Source: Azospirillum sp. TSH58
GTDB taxonomy: Bacteria > Pseudomonadota > Alphaproteobacteria > Azospirillales > Azospirillaceae
Direction of reading: 5' to 3'
DNA: 64,000 bases
Assembly (NCBI RefSeq): GCF_003119115.1
Contig: NZ_CP022364.1
Span: 1,440,001 to 1,504,000, forward strand
Under the pieces are notes generated by a model. That model had not been told where the DNA came from. It ran no database searches and saw only the letters and a list, made by a program, of their open reading frames with translations. The position numbers and the translations under genes were made by a program. Shown one piece after another: positions 52,936-60,626 of the stretch; position 1 is the first letter of the stretch; each line of letters starts with the position of its first letter.

Positions 52936-53883
52936 GTGCTCGCCTTCCTGGTGCGCCGTCTGCTCACCCTGGCGCTGACGGCATGGCTGGCCACGCTGGT
53001 GGTCTTCGCCGTGCTGGAGGCGATCCCGGGCGACCCCGCCCTGGTGATGCTGGGCACCAGCGCCCAGCCGGAGGCGGTGGCCGCCTTGCGCGCCCAGATG
53101 GGGCTCGACCGGCCCTGGCCCGTCCGCTACGCCGGCTGGGTGGGCGGGATGCTGGGCGGGGATTTCGGGACCAGCCTGACCTACGCGCGTCCGGTCGCCG
53201 GGCTGGTCGCCGACCGGCTGGCCATCACCCTGCCGCTGGCCGGGCTGGCGCTGCTGCTGTCGGCGGGCATCGCCATCCCGCTGGGCCTGTTCGCCGCCGG
53301 GCGGCAGGGGCGGGCCGGGGACTGGGCGGTCATGGCCTTCGGGCAGATGGGCATCGCGGTGCCCGGATTCTGGTTCGCCATCCTGTTGATCCTGCTGTTC
53401 TCCGTGCGGCTGGGCTGGTTCTCCGCCGGCGGCTTTCCGGGGTGGGAGGCCGGGGCGGGGCCGGCCTTGAAGGCGCTGCTGCTGCCCGCCGTGGCTCTGG
53501 CCCTGCCGGAGGCGGCGATCCTGGCGCGCATCACCCGCACCGCGGCGCTCGACACGCTGCGCGAGGAGTATGTGCGCACGGCGGTCGCCAAGGGCCTGCC
53601 GCGCCGGGTGGTGCTGCGGCGCCATGTGCTGCCCAACGCGCTGATCCCCGTCGCCACCATCCTGGGCCTGCAATTCTCCTTCCTTGTCGCCGGGGCCGTG
53701 GTGGTCGAGAACGTCTTCACCCTGCCGGGGCTGGGCCGCCTGCTCTATCAGGCCATCGGCCAGCACGACCTGATCGTGGTGCAGAGCGTCGTCGTGCTGC
53801 TGGCGGTCACGGTGGTGGCGGTCAACGCGCTGGTCGACATCGCCTGCGCCGCCATCGACCCGCGCCCGCGGGTGACGGCATGA
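52936..53883 (+). CDS. ABC transporter permease, DppB type
   Basis: A 315-residue membrane protein with six helices. The N terminus (LAFLVRRLLTLALTAW) and AIPGDPALVMLG are typical. The EAA loop is intact (REEYVRTAVAKGLPRRVVLRRHVLPNALIP, read in parts) and VVVENVFTLPGLGRLLYQAI is the conserved segment. It starts at a GTG and its stop overlaps the next permease start (ATGA). Length is normal, unlike the shortened homologue at 28 kb. Confidence 0.93.
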   Translation: MLAFLVRRLLTLALTAWLATLVVFAVLEAIPGDPALVMLGTSAQPEAVAALRAQMGLDRPWPVRYAGWVGGMLGGDFGTSLTYARPVAGLVADRLAITLPLAGLALLLSAGIAIPLGLFAAGRQGRAGDWAVMAFGQMGIAVPGFWFAILLILLFSVRLGWFSAGGFPGWEAGAGPALKALLLPAVALALPEAAILARITRTAALDTLREEYVRTAVAKGLPRRVVLRRHVLPNALIPVATILGLQFSFLVAGAVVVENVFTLPGLGRLLYQAIGQHDLIVVQSVVVLLAVTVVAVNALVDIACAAIDPRPRVTA

Positions 53884-54740
53884 CGGGGCCCATGAAAATC
53901 GGGGGGATGAGACGGCTGAAGCGCCTGCCGGTCAGCCTGCTGCTGGGCGGGCTGCTCACCGCGCTGGTCGTGGGGGCGGCGCTGCTGTCGCTGGTCTGGA
54001 CGCCCTTCCCGGCGGAGCAGGTGCGGGTGGTCGCCCGGCTGCGCCCGCCGGGGCCGGTCCATTGGCTGGGCACCGACCATTTCGGGCGGGACGTGCTGTC
54101 GATGATCCTGGTCGGCGCCCGCAACTCGCTGGCCGTCGGGGCGGCGGCGGTGGCGCTGGGCGCCCTGCTGGGCGTGCCGCTGGGGCTGGCCGCCTCCGCC
54201 TGGGGGCGCTGGGGGGACGAGGCGGTGGCCCGGCTGGGCGACCTGCTGTTCGCCTTTCCCGCGGTGCTGACGGCGATCCTGCTGACGGCGGCGCTGGGAG
54301 CGGGGGCGGTGAACGTCGTGCTGGCGCTGGGCCTGTTCAACGCCGCGGTCTTCGCGCGGGTGGCCCGCGGGGCGGCGCTGGCCGTTTGGCGGCGGGACTT
54401 CGTGCGGGCGGCGCTGGCGCTGGGGCGCGGGCCGCTGTCGGTGACGCTGGTGCATGTGCTGCCCAACATCGCCGGGGTGGTGATCGTCCAGGGGACGGTG
54501 CTGTTCGCCGTGGCGGTGCTGAACGAGGCGGCGCTGAGCTATCTCGGTCTGGGCATCCAGCCGCCCTCGCCCTCCTGGGGCAAGATGCTGGGCGACGCGC
54601 AGACCTTCCTGTTCACCTCCCCCCTCCAGGCGATCTTTCCCGGGGCGGCCATCGCGGTGACGGTGCTGGGGCTGAACCTGCTGGGCGACGGTCTGCGCGA
54701 CGCGCTGGACCCGCGCCACCGCTCGGCGGGGCTGCTGTAG
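53880..54740 (+). CDS. ABC transporter permease, DppC type
   Basis: A 286-residue membrane protein. It shows the DppC hallmark HWLGTDHFGRDVLSMILVGARNSLAVG (read in parts), an EAA loop (WRRDFVRAALALGRGPLSVTLVHVLPN) and LNEAALSYLGLGIQPPSPSWGKML. It starts at an ATG overlapping the dppB-like stop, so translation is coupled. It would pair with the DppB-type permease and the binding protein upstream. The gene is followed by a TTGACACAAG hairpin and a repeat pair, and no ATPase gene. Confidence 0.93.
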   Translation: MTGPMKIGGMRRLKRLPVSLLLGGLLTALVVGAALLSLVWTPFPAEQVRVVARLRPPGPVHWLGTDHFGRDVLSMILVGARNSLAVGAAAVALGALLGVPLGLAASAWGRWGDEAVARLGDLLFAFPAVLTAILLTAALGAGAVNVVLALGLFNAAVFARVARGAALAVWRRDFVRAALALGRGPLSVTLVHVLPNIAGVVIVQGTVLFAVAVLNEAALSYLGLGIQPPSPSWGKMLGDAQTFLFTSPLQAIFPGAAIAVTVLGLNLLGDGLRDALDPRHRSAGLL

Positions 54741-54742
54741 AG

Positions 54743-54771
54743 TTGACACAAGATGGTTAGGCTTGTGTCAA
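54743..54771 (+). terminator. Perfect inverted repeat after the permease operon
   Basis: TTGACACAAG (54743-54752) and CTTGTGTCAA (54762-54771) form a perfect 10-bp inverted repeat with a nine-base spacer, two bases after the dppC-like stop. It could end transcription or be a protein-binding palindrome. It lacks a T-run and differs from the G+C-rich terminators elsewhere in the window. Confidence 0.45.
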
Positions 54772-54781
54772 GTGTCATGGT

Positions 54782-54900
54782 CCCCTCTCCCCTCTGGGGA
54801 AGAGGGTTAGGGTGAGGGGGATGCGCGTGACGGCACGTTCGGCACAAGAGCACCCCCCTCACCCGGCCCTTCGGGCCACCCTCTCCCCAGAGGGGAGAGT
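54782..54900. repeat. Inverted pair of palindromic intergenic repeats
   Basis: Copy 1 (54782-54820) reads CCCCTCTCCCCTCTGGGGAAGAGGGTTAGGGTGAGGGGG (one arm then its complement). Copy 2 (54852-54900) is the reverse: CACCCCCCTCACCCGGCCC, TTCGGGCCACCCTCTCCCC, AGAGGGGAGAG. The two face each other with about 31 bases between them, between convergent genes. This is the best-preserved pair in the window. Confidence 0.82.
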
Positions 54901-54907
54901 GCAAACT

Positions 54908-55408
54908 TCAGGCGCCGCGGTGCAGCTTGGCGATCGGCTGCGAGAATTGCAGCTCGATGTCCCAGGGGAAGTGGATCCAGGTGTCCTGGCTCACCTCGGT
55001 GATGAAGGTGTCGACCAGCGGGCGGCCCAGCGGCTTGGCGTAGACGGTGGCGAAATGCGCCTTGGGCAGCATCTTGCGCACGATCACCGCGGTTTTGCCG
55101 GTGTCGACCAGATCGTCGATGATCAGCCAGCCTTCACCGTCCCCGGCGTTGGCGCCCTCCACGCCCTTCAGCACCATCGCCTCGCGCTGGTTCTGGTGGT
55201 CGTAGCTGGAGACGCAGACAGTGTCGATCATGCGCAGCTCCAGCTCGCGCGCGATGATGGCCGCCGGGACGAGACCACCGCGGGTGATGGCGATGATGCC
55301 CTTCCAGGGGCCCTTGTCGATCAGGCGCCAGGCCAACGCCTTGGCGTTGCGGTGAAGCTCCTCCCACGACACCGGGAAGTGCTTGTTGAACGGAACGGCT
55401 TCTGGCAC
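54908..55408 (-). CDS. gpt: Xanthine phosphoribosyltransferase
   Basis: A 166-residue purine-salvage enzyme. The PRPP-binding loop is [20 protein letters not shown]. The N-terminal [16 protein letters not shown], the [17 protein letters not shown] loop and the C-terminal WIHFPWDIE match Gpt, which converts xanthine and guanine to XMP and GMP. The start is a GTG (complement of 55406-55408) with CGGAG nine bases upstream; a TTG at 55450 is a less likely alternative. It lies after the inverted repeat pair and before tRNA-Arg on the other strand. Confidence 0.93.
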   Translation of the reverse strand: MPEAVPFNKHFPVSWEELHRNAKALAWRLIDKGPWKGIIAITRGGLVPAAIIARELELRMIDTVCVSSYDHQNQREAMVLKGVEGANAGDGEGWLIIDDLVDTGKTAVIVRKMLPKAHFATVYAKPLGRPLVDTFITEVSQDTWIHFPWDIELQFSQPIAKLHRGA

Positions 55409-55578
55409 GGCTATGGACTCCGAAAGAAACGTGCGCCGCTTATACCGCAAGCCCCATCGCCGGGCAATCGACCGCGTGAAAAGGCGAAAAAAGGTCTTGC
55501 AGCCCGGAATCCTTTTGAGTAAGTTGCGCGCCTCGACGACGGACGGTCACCGCCGACGCCGGGAAGACAAACAGGAAT

Positions 55579-55655
55579 GCGCCCGTAGCTCAGCTGGATA
55601 GAGCACCAGACTACGAATCTGGGGGTCAGGAGTTCGAATCTCTTCGGGCGCGCCA
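55579..55655 (+). tRNA. tRNA-Arg (anticodon ACG)
   Basis: The acceptor stem GCGCCCG (55579-55585) pairs with CGGGCGC (55645-55651), followed by G and an encoded CCA. The D arm is GCTC-AGCTGGATA-GAGC, the anticodon arm is CCAGA-CTACGAA-TCTGG (ACG at the anticodon), and the T arm has AGGAG-TTCGAAT-CTCTT. All stems pair, with one G-U in the T stem. The ACG anticodon would be edited to ICG to read CGN codons. Confidence 0.97.
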
Positions 55656-55674
55656 TTCCTTCAAGTCTGCACAA

Positions 55675-55700
55675 GAAAGCCGCCCTTGGGCGGCTTTTCT
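55675..55700 (+). terminator. Intrinsic terminator of tRNA-Arg
   Basis: AAAGCCGCC (55676-55684) pairs with GGCGGCTTT (55689-55697), with a CTTG loop, followed by TCT. It ends the tRNA transcript 20 bases after the CCA. Confidence 0.88.
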
Positions 55701-55732
55701 GCTTTCTGGTGTTTGCCGCACAGGCGTTCGCC

Positions 55733-55912
55733 TCAGCGGCTTTTCTTCTTCTGCGCCGGGCGCTTCGCCTTGGGCGGCTTGGTCATGGCGTTGAACAGGG
55801 CGGTCTGGTTGCGCCGGGCGGCGGCGTTGAACAGGCCGCTCCAGAAGCCGATCGCCTGGCTGGCCGACCGGTTGGCCATGGACAGCCAGAGGCTGTGCGG
55901 TGTCCCCTTCAT
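55733..55912 (-). CDS. Small basic protein, 59 residues
   Basis: The ATG (complement of 55910-55912) is preceded by GGGGGAAAGC, a strong ribosome-binding site. The product has an amphipathic helical N-terminal half (SLWLSMANRSASQAIGFWSG), a short repeated element (LFNAAARRNQTALFNAMTK) and a Lys/Pro-rich tail (PPKAKRPAQKKKSR). The pattern recalls short phasin-like or nucleic-acid-binding proteins, but I recognise no family. It lies between tRNA-Arg and a zinc-motif gene. Confidence 0.6.
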   Translation of the reverse strand: MKGTPHSLWLSMANRSASQAIGFWSGLFNAAARRNQTALFNAMTKPPKAKRPAQKKKSR

Positions 55913-55974
55913 GCTTTCCCCCTTTTGGAAGCCCTGCCGATGAAACTCGGTCAGGGGTCAACAGCGCGGCGCGG

Positions 55975-56193
55975 TCAAACTCCCGCGACGATCGCGCGGC
56001 GATGGCGAACCCGCGTCCAGGACATGGTCAGGCCGACCCGCTCGGCGCAGCCATAGTGCCAGGGGCGGTTCTCGCTATCGCCGGCCCAATGCGGTTCCCC
56101 GGCCCGCAAGGGTTTCCCGCAATGGCAACAGGTGGGTGGTGCGGGAAGACGTGCGGCGTCCCGTTTCGTCAGCTGGGTCATAGGGCATCTCAT
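55975..56193 (-). CDS. Small protein with a zinc-binding motif, 72 residues
   Basis: The product has CCHCGKPLRAGEPHWAGDSE then NRPWHYGCAERVG: a C-x2-C...H-x2-C arrangement that could bind one zinc, as in zinc-ribbon or treble-clef proteins. The N terminus is basic and polar (MTQLTKRDAARLPAPP). Starts at 56193 and 56181 are both possible, and neither has a good ribosome-binding site. It lies 62 bases upstream of the 59-residue basic protein on the same strand. No named family was recognised. Confidence 0.55.
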   Translation of the reverse strand: MRCPMTQLTKRDAARLPAPPTCCHCGKPLRAGEPHWAGDSENRPWHYGCAERVGLTMSWTRVRHRRAIVAGV

Positions 56194-56574
56194 CCAGAGC
56201 GTCTTATTCCAGGAGGCGTCTCAGGCACGGCGTTTCGGGAAGGCACGGCGTCGAGAGGCGTGTGTTTTTGTCGGCGTGTCATCTTGCGGTGCGAAGAATG
56301 ACGACCCGGCCGTTCCAGGGAAACGTCGCAAAGGTGAAATGCCCATGGGGTGCCCCCGACCAGGGGGGTATGCCCATGGTCAGGTCACAGGTCGCGAGAT
56401 CGTTGGCATTAAACGCTTTTTGCCCTTATCGCGGACCGGCGCGGCGGGACGGCGCGCCCACTCTTGATCACACCCCGATTCACAGCCGGTTAACCATCCG
56501 CGCCTAGCGTCCGCCCCCTTCGCCGCGGCCTTTTGCTGCGGCGCAGCATTTTTCGAAGGGTGAAGGCGTTATCC
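56194..56574. other. Gene-free region upstream of ygjV
   Basis: This 381-base stretch is less G+C-rich than most of the window. It holds a stem-loop flanked by ATGCCCATGG repeats (separate entry). Promoters of the divergent small genes and ygjV are expected here, but I could not fix them. No tRNA, riboswitch or convincing frame was found. Confidence 0.5.
56339..56379. repeat. Stem-loop with direct ATGCCCATGG repeats
   Basis: ATGCCCATGG occurs at 56339-56348 and again at 56370-56379. Between them lies GTGCCCCC, GACCA, GGGGGGT. The whole can fold as an imperfect hairpin, CCATGGGGTGCCCCC against GGGGGGTATGCCCATGG. It could be a regulator-binding site or part of a small RNA. No known element matches. 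Confidence 0.6.
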
Positions 56575-57126
56575 ATGGTTTTCCTGTTGCACTACCTGCC
56601 GTCCCTGTCGCTGGTCGCGGTGAGCGGGCTTGCCGGTCTGGCGTTGGGCGTCCTGTCCACGCTGCTTCAGGACCGGCGGGCGATCCTGACCGCGCAGGCC
56701 GGGGCCGGCGCGCTGTTCGTCCTCCACTTCTTCGCTCTGGGTGCCCATACGGGCATGCTGATGTGCGCGCTCGGCCTCGTGCAGATGGCCGCCGCCTATC
56801 CGGAACGGCGCCCGCGCTGGCTGCGCGTGCTGTTCGCCCTGACCGTCCCGGCGGCGCTGGCCGTCGCGGCGGCGACGTGGCAGGGACCGATGTCCGCCCT
56901 GTCGGCCACGGGCTTCATTCTTGGCACCATCGGGCGCTGGCAGGGCACGGTCGGGCGGATGCGGCTGTTCTTCCTGTCCTCGACGGTGGTGGGGGCCGGC
57001 CACAACGCGCTGGCCGGCTCGGCCTTCGGGCTGGCGTCGGACGCGATGACGCTGTCGGGCCATCTGCTCAGCCTGTGGCGCGCCCGCCCGGCGGTTCGCC
57101 GGCGGTCGGTCCTGGCTCTGCATTGA
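56575..57126 (+). CDS. ygjV: YgjV-family inner-membrane protein
   Basis: A 183-residue protein with five or six predicted membrane helices. It resembles YgjV through GLALGVLSTLLQDRRAILTAQ, ALGAHTGMLMCALGLVQM and FILGTIGRWQGTVGRMRLFFL. The family's function is unknown. The ATG at 56575 follows TGAAGGCG; an upstream in-frame ATG at 56533 adds 14 basic residues and is less likely. It is convergent with a ferritin-like gene across a perfect 11-bp hairpin. Confidence 0.8.
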   Translation: MVFLLHYLPSLSLVAVSGLAGLALGVLSTLLQDRRAILTAQAGAGALFVLHFFALGAHTGMLMCALGLVQMAAAYPERRPRWLRVLFALTVPAALAVAAATWQGPMSALSATGFILGTIGRWQGTVGRMRLFFLSSTVVGAGHNALAGSAFGLASDAMTLSGHLLSLWRARPAVRRRSVLALH

Positions 57127-57136
57127 CGAACGGAAG

Positions 57137-57164
57137 CCGCGCCGGGGACGGTGCCCCGGCGCGG
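57137..57164. terminator. Bidirectional hairpin between ygjV and the ferritin-like gene
   Basis: CCGCGCCGGGG (57137-57147) and CCCCGGCGCGG (57154-57164) form a perfect 11-bp stem with an ACGGTG loop between convergent stop codons. No T-run flanks it. Confidence 0.72.
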
Positions 57165-57186
57165 TCCTGGCGATGCGTTGGGATGA

Positions 57187-57702
57187 TCAGCGCTTCGCTT
57201 CGGCGGTGCCGGCGGTTTCCCGGCGCTCCAGATAGGTCTTGGTGAGCTGCGGCAGGCGCTGTTCCAGCCACGCGGCCATTTCCAGCTCCTCGTCCAGGCT
57301 CGGCTGGAGCATGCGGGCGATCTCCGGCTCCCCGGCCTGCTCCGCGGCGGCGATCAGGGCGCGGTAGTTGGCGATCTCGAAATGCTCGAAGGAATAGTCG
57401 AAGATCGACGCCTTCACGATCTCGTCGGACGCCACGACGCCGGACAGCGACTGGGCGTTGCCGATCAGCATGGCGACGCCGGTCTTGATGGCCGAGGTGT
57501 CGGTGCCCAGACGCTGCAGGCACTGCTTCAGCCGGTCGGCCTGCCGGTTCGACACCTCGATGTGTTCCTGCACCTTGGCGAGGACGTCCGGGTAATTCTT
57601 GATGCGCTCCGCCTGCCGCTCCAGCATCTCGATGGCCTGGCTTTCCATGGCGTGGGCGTCGCGGAGCCAGTCGATCAGGGTATCCTTGGTGGTGTTGGCC
57701 AC
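57187..57702 (-). CDS. Ferritin-like DUF892 (YciE/YciF) family protein
   Basis: A 171-residue, all-helical protein with LIDWLRDAHAMESQAIEMLE, IEVSNRQADRLKQCLQRLG and SFEHFEIANYRALIAAAEQAG, the four-helix pattern of DUF892 proteins with Glu/His residues in iron-binding positions. YciE and YciF are stress-induced in enterobacteria and related to rubrerythrin. The GTG start at 57702 has AGAGGATCT upstream. It is divergent from a DUF2383 gene, another four-helix stress protein, with 190 bases between the starts. Confidence 0.85.
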   Translation of the reverse strand: MANTTKDTLIDWLRDAHAMESQAIEMLERQAERIKNYPDVLAKVQEHIEVSNRQADRLKQCLQRLGTDTSAIKTGVAMLIGNAQSLSGVVASDEIVKASIFDYSFEHFEIANYRALIAAAEQAGEPEIARMLQPSLDEELEMAAWLEQRLPQLTKTYLERRETAGTAEAKR

Positions 57703-57892
57703 AGATCCTCTCCCTCGTTGTGTTATCGGACAGTCCATTGGGGATGGACCGACAACAGGCGCGGCTGTGGTTCGTCACCATCGGGCGATGCGGCCCGACC
57801 AACCGGAGCACCCTTCGGATGCATCAAGGAACCTTCACCGGGGCGGGAGGTTTTCCAAGCGGATGGGCAGCCTGCCAGGGGAGGGAGCGGCC

Positions 57893-58363
57893 ATGTCGGC
57901 ACATGAACCGGCCATGATGGGAAAAGACCAGATCGTCGACACCCTCAACGATCTGATCCGCATCGTCGAGGACAGCCACGAAGCCTATCGCCAGGCCGCG
58001 GAAGCCTTGGAGGACGAGGATCTGAAGGCCCTGTTCAACGATCTGGCCGCCCAGCGCGGCGCCATCGTGCGCGAGGTGCAGCGCCTCGTCGCCGAACAGG
58101 GCGGGGCGCCGGACATGGGCGGCACCGTGATGGGCGGCGCGCACCGCTTCTTCCTGGAATTGAAGACCAACGTGCTGGGGCATGACCGCGAGGCGATCCT
58201 CGCCGAGGTGCAGCGTGGCGAGGGCGAGTGCGTCCGCGCCTACGAGGAGGCTCTGGCCAAGGAGCTGCCCCTGCCGATCACCGCGGTGGCGGTGCAGCAT
58301 CTCGACCGCATCCGCGCCGACCGCGACCGCATGACCCTGCTGCGCGGCGGCGCCGCGGCCTGA
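57893..58363 (+). CDS. DUF2383 (PA2169 family) four-helix-bundle protein
   Basis: A 156-residue, all-helical cytoplasmic protein. It shows DTLNDLIRIVEDSHEAYRQAAE and DEDLKALFNDLAAQRGAIVREVQRLV, then GGAHRFFLELKTNVLGHDREAILAEVQRGE near the C-terminal half, typical of PA2169-like proteins. These belong to the ferritin-like superfamily and are often stress-linked, but their ligands are not known. The ATG follows GGAGGGAGCGGCC. It is divergent from the YciE-like gene. Confidence 0.87.
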   Translation: MSAHEPAMMGKDQIVDTLNDLIRIVEDSHEAYRQAAEALEDEDLKALFNDLAAQRGAIVREVQRLVAEQGGAPDMGGTVMGGAHRFFLELKTNVLGHDREAILAEVQRGEGECVRAYEEALAKELPLPITAVAVQHLDRIRADRDRMTLLRGGAAA

Positions 58364-58392
58364 TCCGGCGTTCCTGAAAAGAAGGCGCGAGG

Positions 58393-58587
58393 CTACTCCG
58401 CGGCGGCGGCCTGCCGGTTCTCCAGATCCGCCAGCAGGGCGCGCTTCTGGTCGGCGTCCATATGCTTCCAGCCGCGGATCTCCTCCAACGTGCGCAGGCA
58501 GCCGATGCAGTAGGCGCGGTCGGCGGTCAGCTTGCACACGCTGATGCAGGGGGACGGGACGAACTCGTTCTCGGCGGCCAAGGTCAT
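58393..58587 (-). CDS. DUF1289 family protein
   Basis: A 64-residue protein with PSPCISVCKL and YCIGCLRTLEEIRGW, the four-cysteine pattern of DUF1289 (likely zinc- or iron-binding). The ATG at 58587 was chosen because homologues start a few residues before the first cysteine pair; the upstream frame to 58698 is Arg-rich and unlikely. It is convergent with the DUF2383 gene and divergent from a VWA lipoprotein gene. Function unknown. Confidence 0.85.
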   Translation of the reverse strand: MTLAAENEFVPSPCISVCKLTADRAYCIGCLRTLEEIRGWKHMDADQKRALLADLENRQAAAAE

Positions 58588-58885
58588 TGCAAAATCCAGA
58601 TGACGGCGGGACGGAGCGCGGCGGCCTGCGTTGCGGCGGCGCCACCGTCGCTCCGGCCGGGAGTGCCCGCTTCTGAGGCATTTTGGCGGCTTTGACAAGC
58701 CCTACCGTGGCTGTCGGCTATCTTGCCCCAACGACGGGAAGAGTGCCCCCATCGCAATCAACCCCTGCGCCACAAATTTGTCGACAAAAGGCCGAAAAGC
58801 CGAACTTTTCCGACAAGAAGTCTCCAAAATTGCAGATCACAAGATGGTTTGCCGCGACCCGCGGCATCCAACGAGGGAGATTTCC
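58588..58885. other. Divergent DUF1289-VWA intergenic region
   Basis: A 298-base region, lower in G+C toward the VWA gene (58770-58850). A weak in-frame ATG at 58842 could extend the VWA protein, but the GTG at 58886 gives a proper lipoprotein signal. No structured RNA or repeat was recognised. Confidence 0.4.
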
Positions 58886-60538
58886 GTGAAGCGAACGTCG
58901 GTGGGGGGCTTGCTCGGCGTCATGGTGCTGGGCACGGTGTTGACGGCTTGCGGAGTGACGCCACAGGTGCCGGTGTCGTCGATAAGGCCCGGTTCCAGTG
59001 AGAATCTGGTTGGATACCCCGCCGCGCCCTCCGTCGCGCCGGCCCCTGCGGCCCGCTCCGCCGGAACTTCCTTTCCCGCTTCGGAGATTGCCAGATCGCC
59101 GGGGCGGTTCGACACGGCATCGCCGAACGGATTCGTGCCGGTGACCGAAGCGCCTGTCTCCACCTTTTCCGCCGACGTGGACACGGCGTCCTACGCGGTG
59201 GTCCGCCGCCTGCTGAACGAAGGGCACCCCATCCCATACCCCGTCTTGCGGGTGGAGGAGATGGTCAACTATTTCCACTACGATTACCCGCGCCCGGAGT
59301 CGCCCGCCGCTCCCTTCCGCCCGACGGTGGCGGTCTATCCATCCCCCTGGACGGAGGGCGCGCGCATCCTGCACATCGGCATCCGCGCCTACGACGTCGC
59401 CCGCAAGCAACGACCCGCGCTGAACCTCGTCTTCCTGGTGGATGTGTCCGGCTCCATGGCGCCGGGCGACCGGCTGCCGCTGCTCAAGCAGGCGCTGCTG
59501 ATGCTGGTGGACGATCTGCGGCCGGATGATCACGTGGCCATCGTCAGCTACGCCGCCAACAGCGGCGTGGTGCTGGAGCCCACCGCCGGAACGGACAAGG
59601 AAACCATCCGCGCGGCCATCCAGGGGCTGACGGCGGGCGGCCTCACCGCCGGCGACGGCGGAATCCAGGCGGCCTACGCGCTGGCGGAGAGGAATTTCGA
59701 CAAGGCGGCGGTCAACCGGGTGGTGATCGGCACCGATGGCGATTTCAACGTGGGGATCGTCGATCCCAAGTCGCTGGAGACGCTGATCGCGGGGAAGCGT
59801 GAGACGGGAGTCTACCTGTCGGTCCTCGGCGTCGGGTTGGGCAATCTCAACGATGTGGTGATGCAGCGGCTCGCCCAGGCGGGCAATGGCAACGCCGCCT
59901 ACATCGACGGCATGCAGGAGGCCAAGAAGGTCCTGCGCGACGAGCTGTCCTCCACCATGGTGCCGGTTGCCGACAATGTGAAGTTCCAGGTCGAGTTCAA
60001 TCCGGCCCTGGTCGGGCAGTACCGGCTGATCGGCTATGAGACGCGGGCGCTGCGCCGCGAGGATTTCAACGACGACCGGGTGGATGCGGGCGATGTCGGC
60101 GCCGGTCATGCGGTGACCGCGCTCTATGAGTTCCTGCCGCCGGGGGCCAAGGGCAAGGGCGTCGATCCGCTGCGCTACGAGGCCAGCCACAAGGCCAGCC
60201 ACAAGGCCAGGACGACCAAGGATGCGGCAAACGCGGACGAGTTCGGTTTCCTGCGCCTGCGCTACACGCTGCCCGGCCAGTCCCAAAGCCGGCTGATCGA
60301 GCGTCCCATCCGCAAGCGCGAAGCTCTGGCCTCCGTCGAGGCCGCTCCCGCCGAGGCCCGTTTCGCCCTGGCGGTGGCGTCCTTCGCCGGGAAGCTGCGC
60401 AGCGCGGGGGGCGGCGAGACGATGTCCTACGCGCAGATCGCCGATCTGGCGCGCGGCGCCCGCGGCGGCGACCCCGACGGCACGCGGGCCGAGTTCATCC
60501 GCCTCGTCGAACTGGCGGGCAGCCGGGCCGCGCGGTGA
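58886..60538 (+). CDS. VWA-domain lipoprotein, YfbK type
   Basis: A 550-residue lipoprotein. The signal peptide ends in a lipobox (LTAC, Cys near 23). After a Pro/Ser/Ala-rich linker comes an N-terminal VWF-like region (FSADVDTASYAVVRRLLNEG), a VWA domain with an intact MIDAS (FLVDVSGSMAPGD, plus TDGDFNVG) and a C-terminal DUF3520 region (TALYEFLPPG, LRLRYTLPGQ). This is the plan of E. coli YfbK. It probably binds proteins at the periplasmic face of the membrane. The GTG start follows GAGGGAGATTTCC. Function not established. Confidence 0.9.
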   Translation: MKRTSVGGLLGVMVLGTVLTACGVTPQVPVSSIRPGSSENLVGYPAAPSVAPAPAARSAGTSFPASEIARSPGRFDTASPNGFVPVTEAPVSTFSADVDTASYAVVRRLLNEGHPIPYPVLRVEEMVNYFHYDYPRPESPAAPFRPTVAVYPSPWTEGARILHIGIRAYDVARKQRPALNLVFLVDVSGSMAPGDRLPLLKQALLMLVDDLRPDDHVAIVSYAANSGVVLEPTAGTDKETIRAAIQGLTAGGLTAGDGGIQAAYALAERNFDKAAVNRVVIGTDGDFNVGIVDPKSLETLIAGKRETGVYLSVLGVGLGNLNDVVMQRLAQAGNGNAAYIDGMQEAKKVLRDELSSTMVPVADNVKFQVEFNPALVGQYRLIGYETRALRREDFNDDRVDAGDVGAGHAVTALYEFLPPGAKGKGVDPLRYEASHKASHKARTTKDAANADEFGFLRLRYTLPGQSQSRLIERPIRKREALASVEAAPAEARFALAVASFAGKLRSAGGGETMSYAQIADLARGARGGDPDGTRAEFIRLVELAGSRAAR

Positions 60539-60558
60539 CGGCGGTCATTGCCGCAAAA

Positions 60559-60590
60559 GGAAACGGGGCGGCGCCGGGCCACCCCGTTCC
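60559..60590. terminator. Bidirectional hairpin between the VWA and rubrerythrin-like genes
   Basis: GGAAACGGGG (60559-60568) pairs with CCCCGTTCC (60582-60590) with one bulged base, around a GC-rich loop. It lies between convergent stop codons and has AAAA on one side, which would serve as a short T-run for the minus strand. Confidence 0.65.
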
Positions 60591-60626
60591 TGAAGCGCAA
60601 GGCGTTCCGCCCCACGCTCGGACGTC

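Noticed and set aside
55579..56574. Integrated island at tRNA-Arg
   Set aside because: No integrase gene and no repeat of the tRNA 3' end were seen downstream within the window. Small unknown genes alone are not enough.
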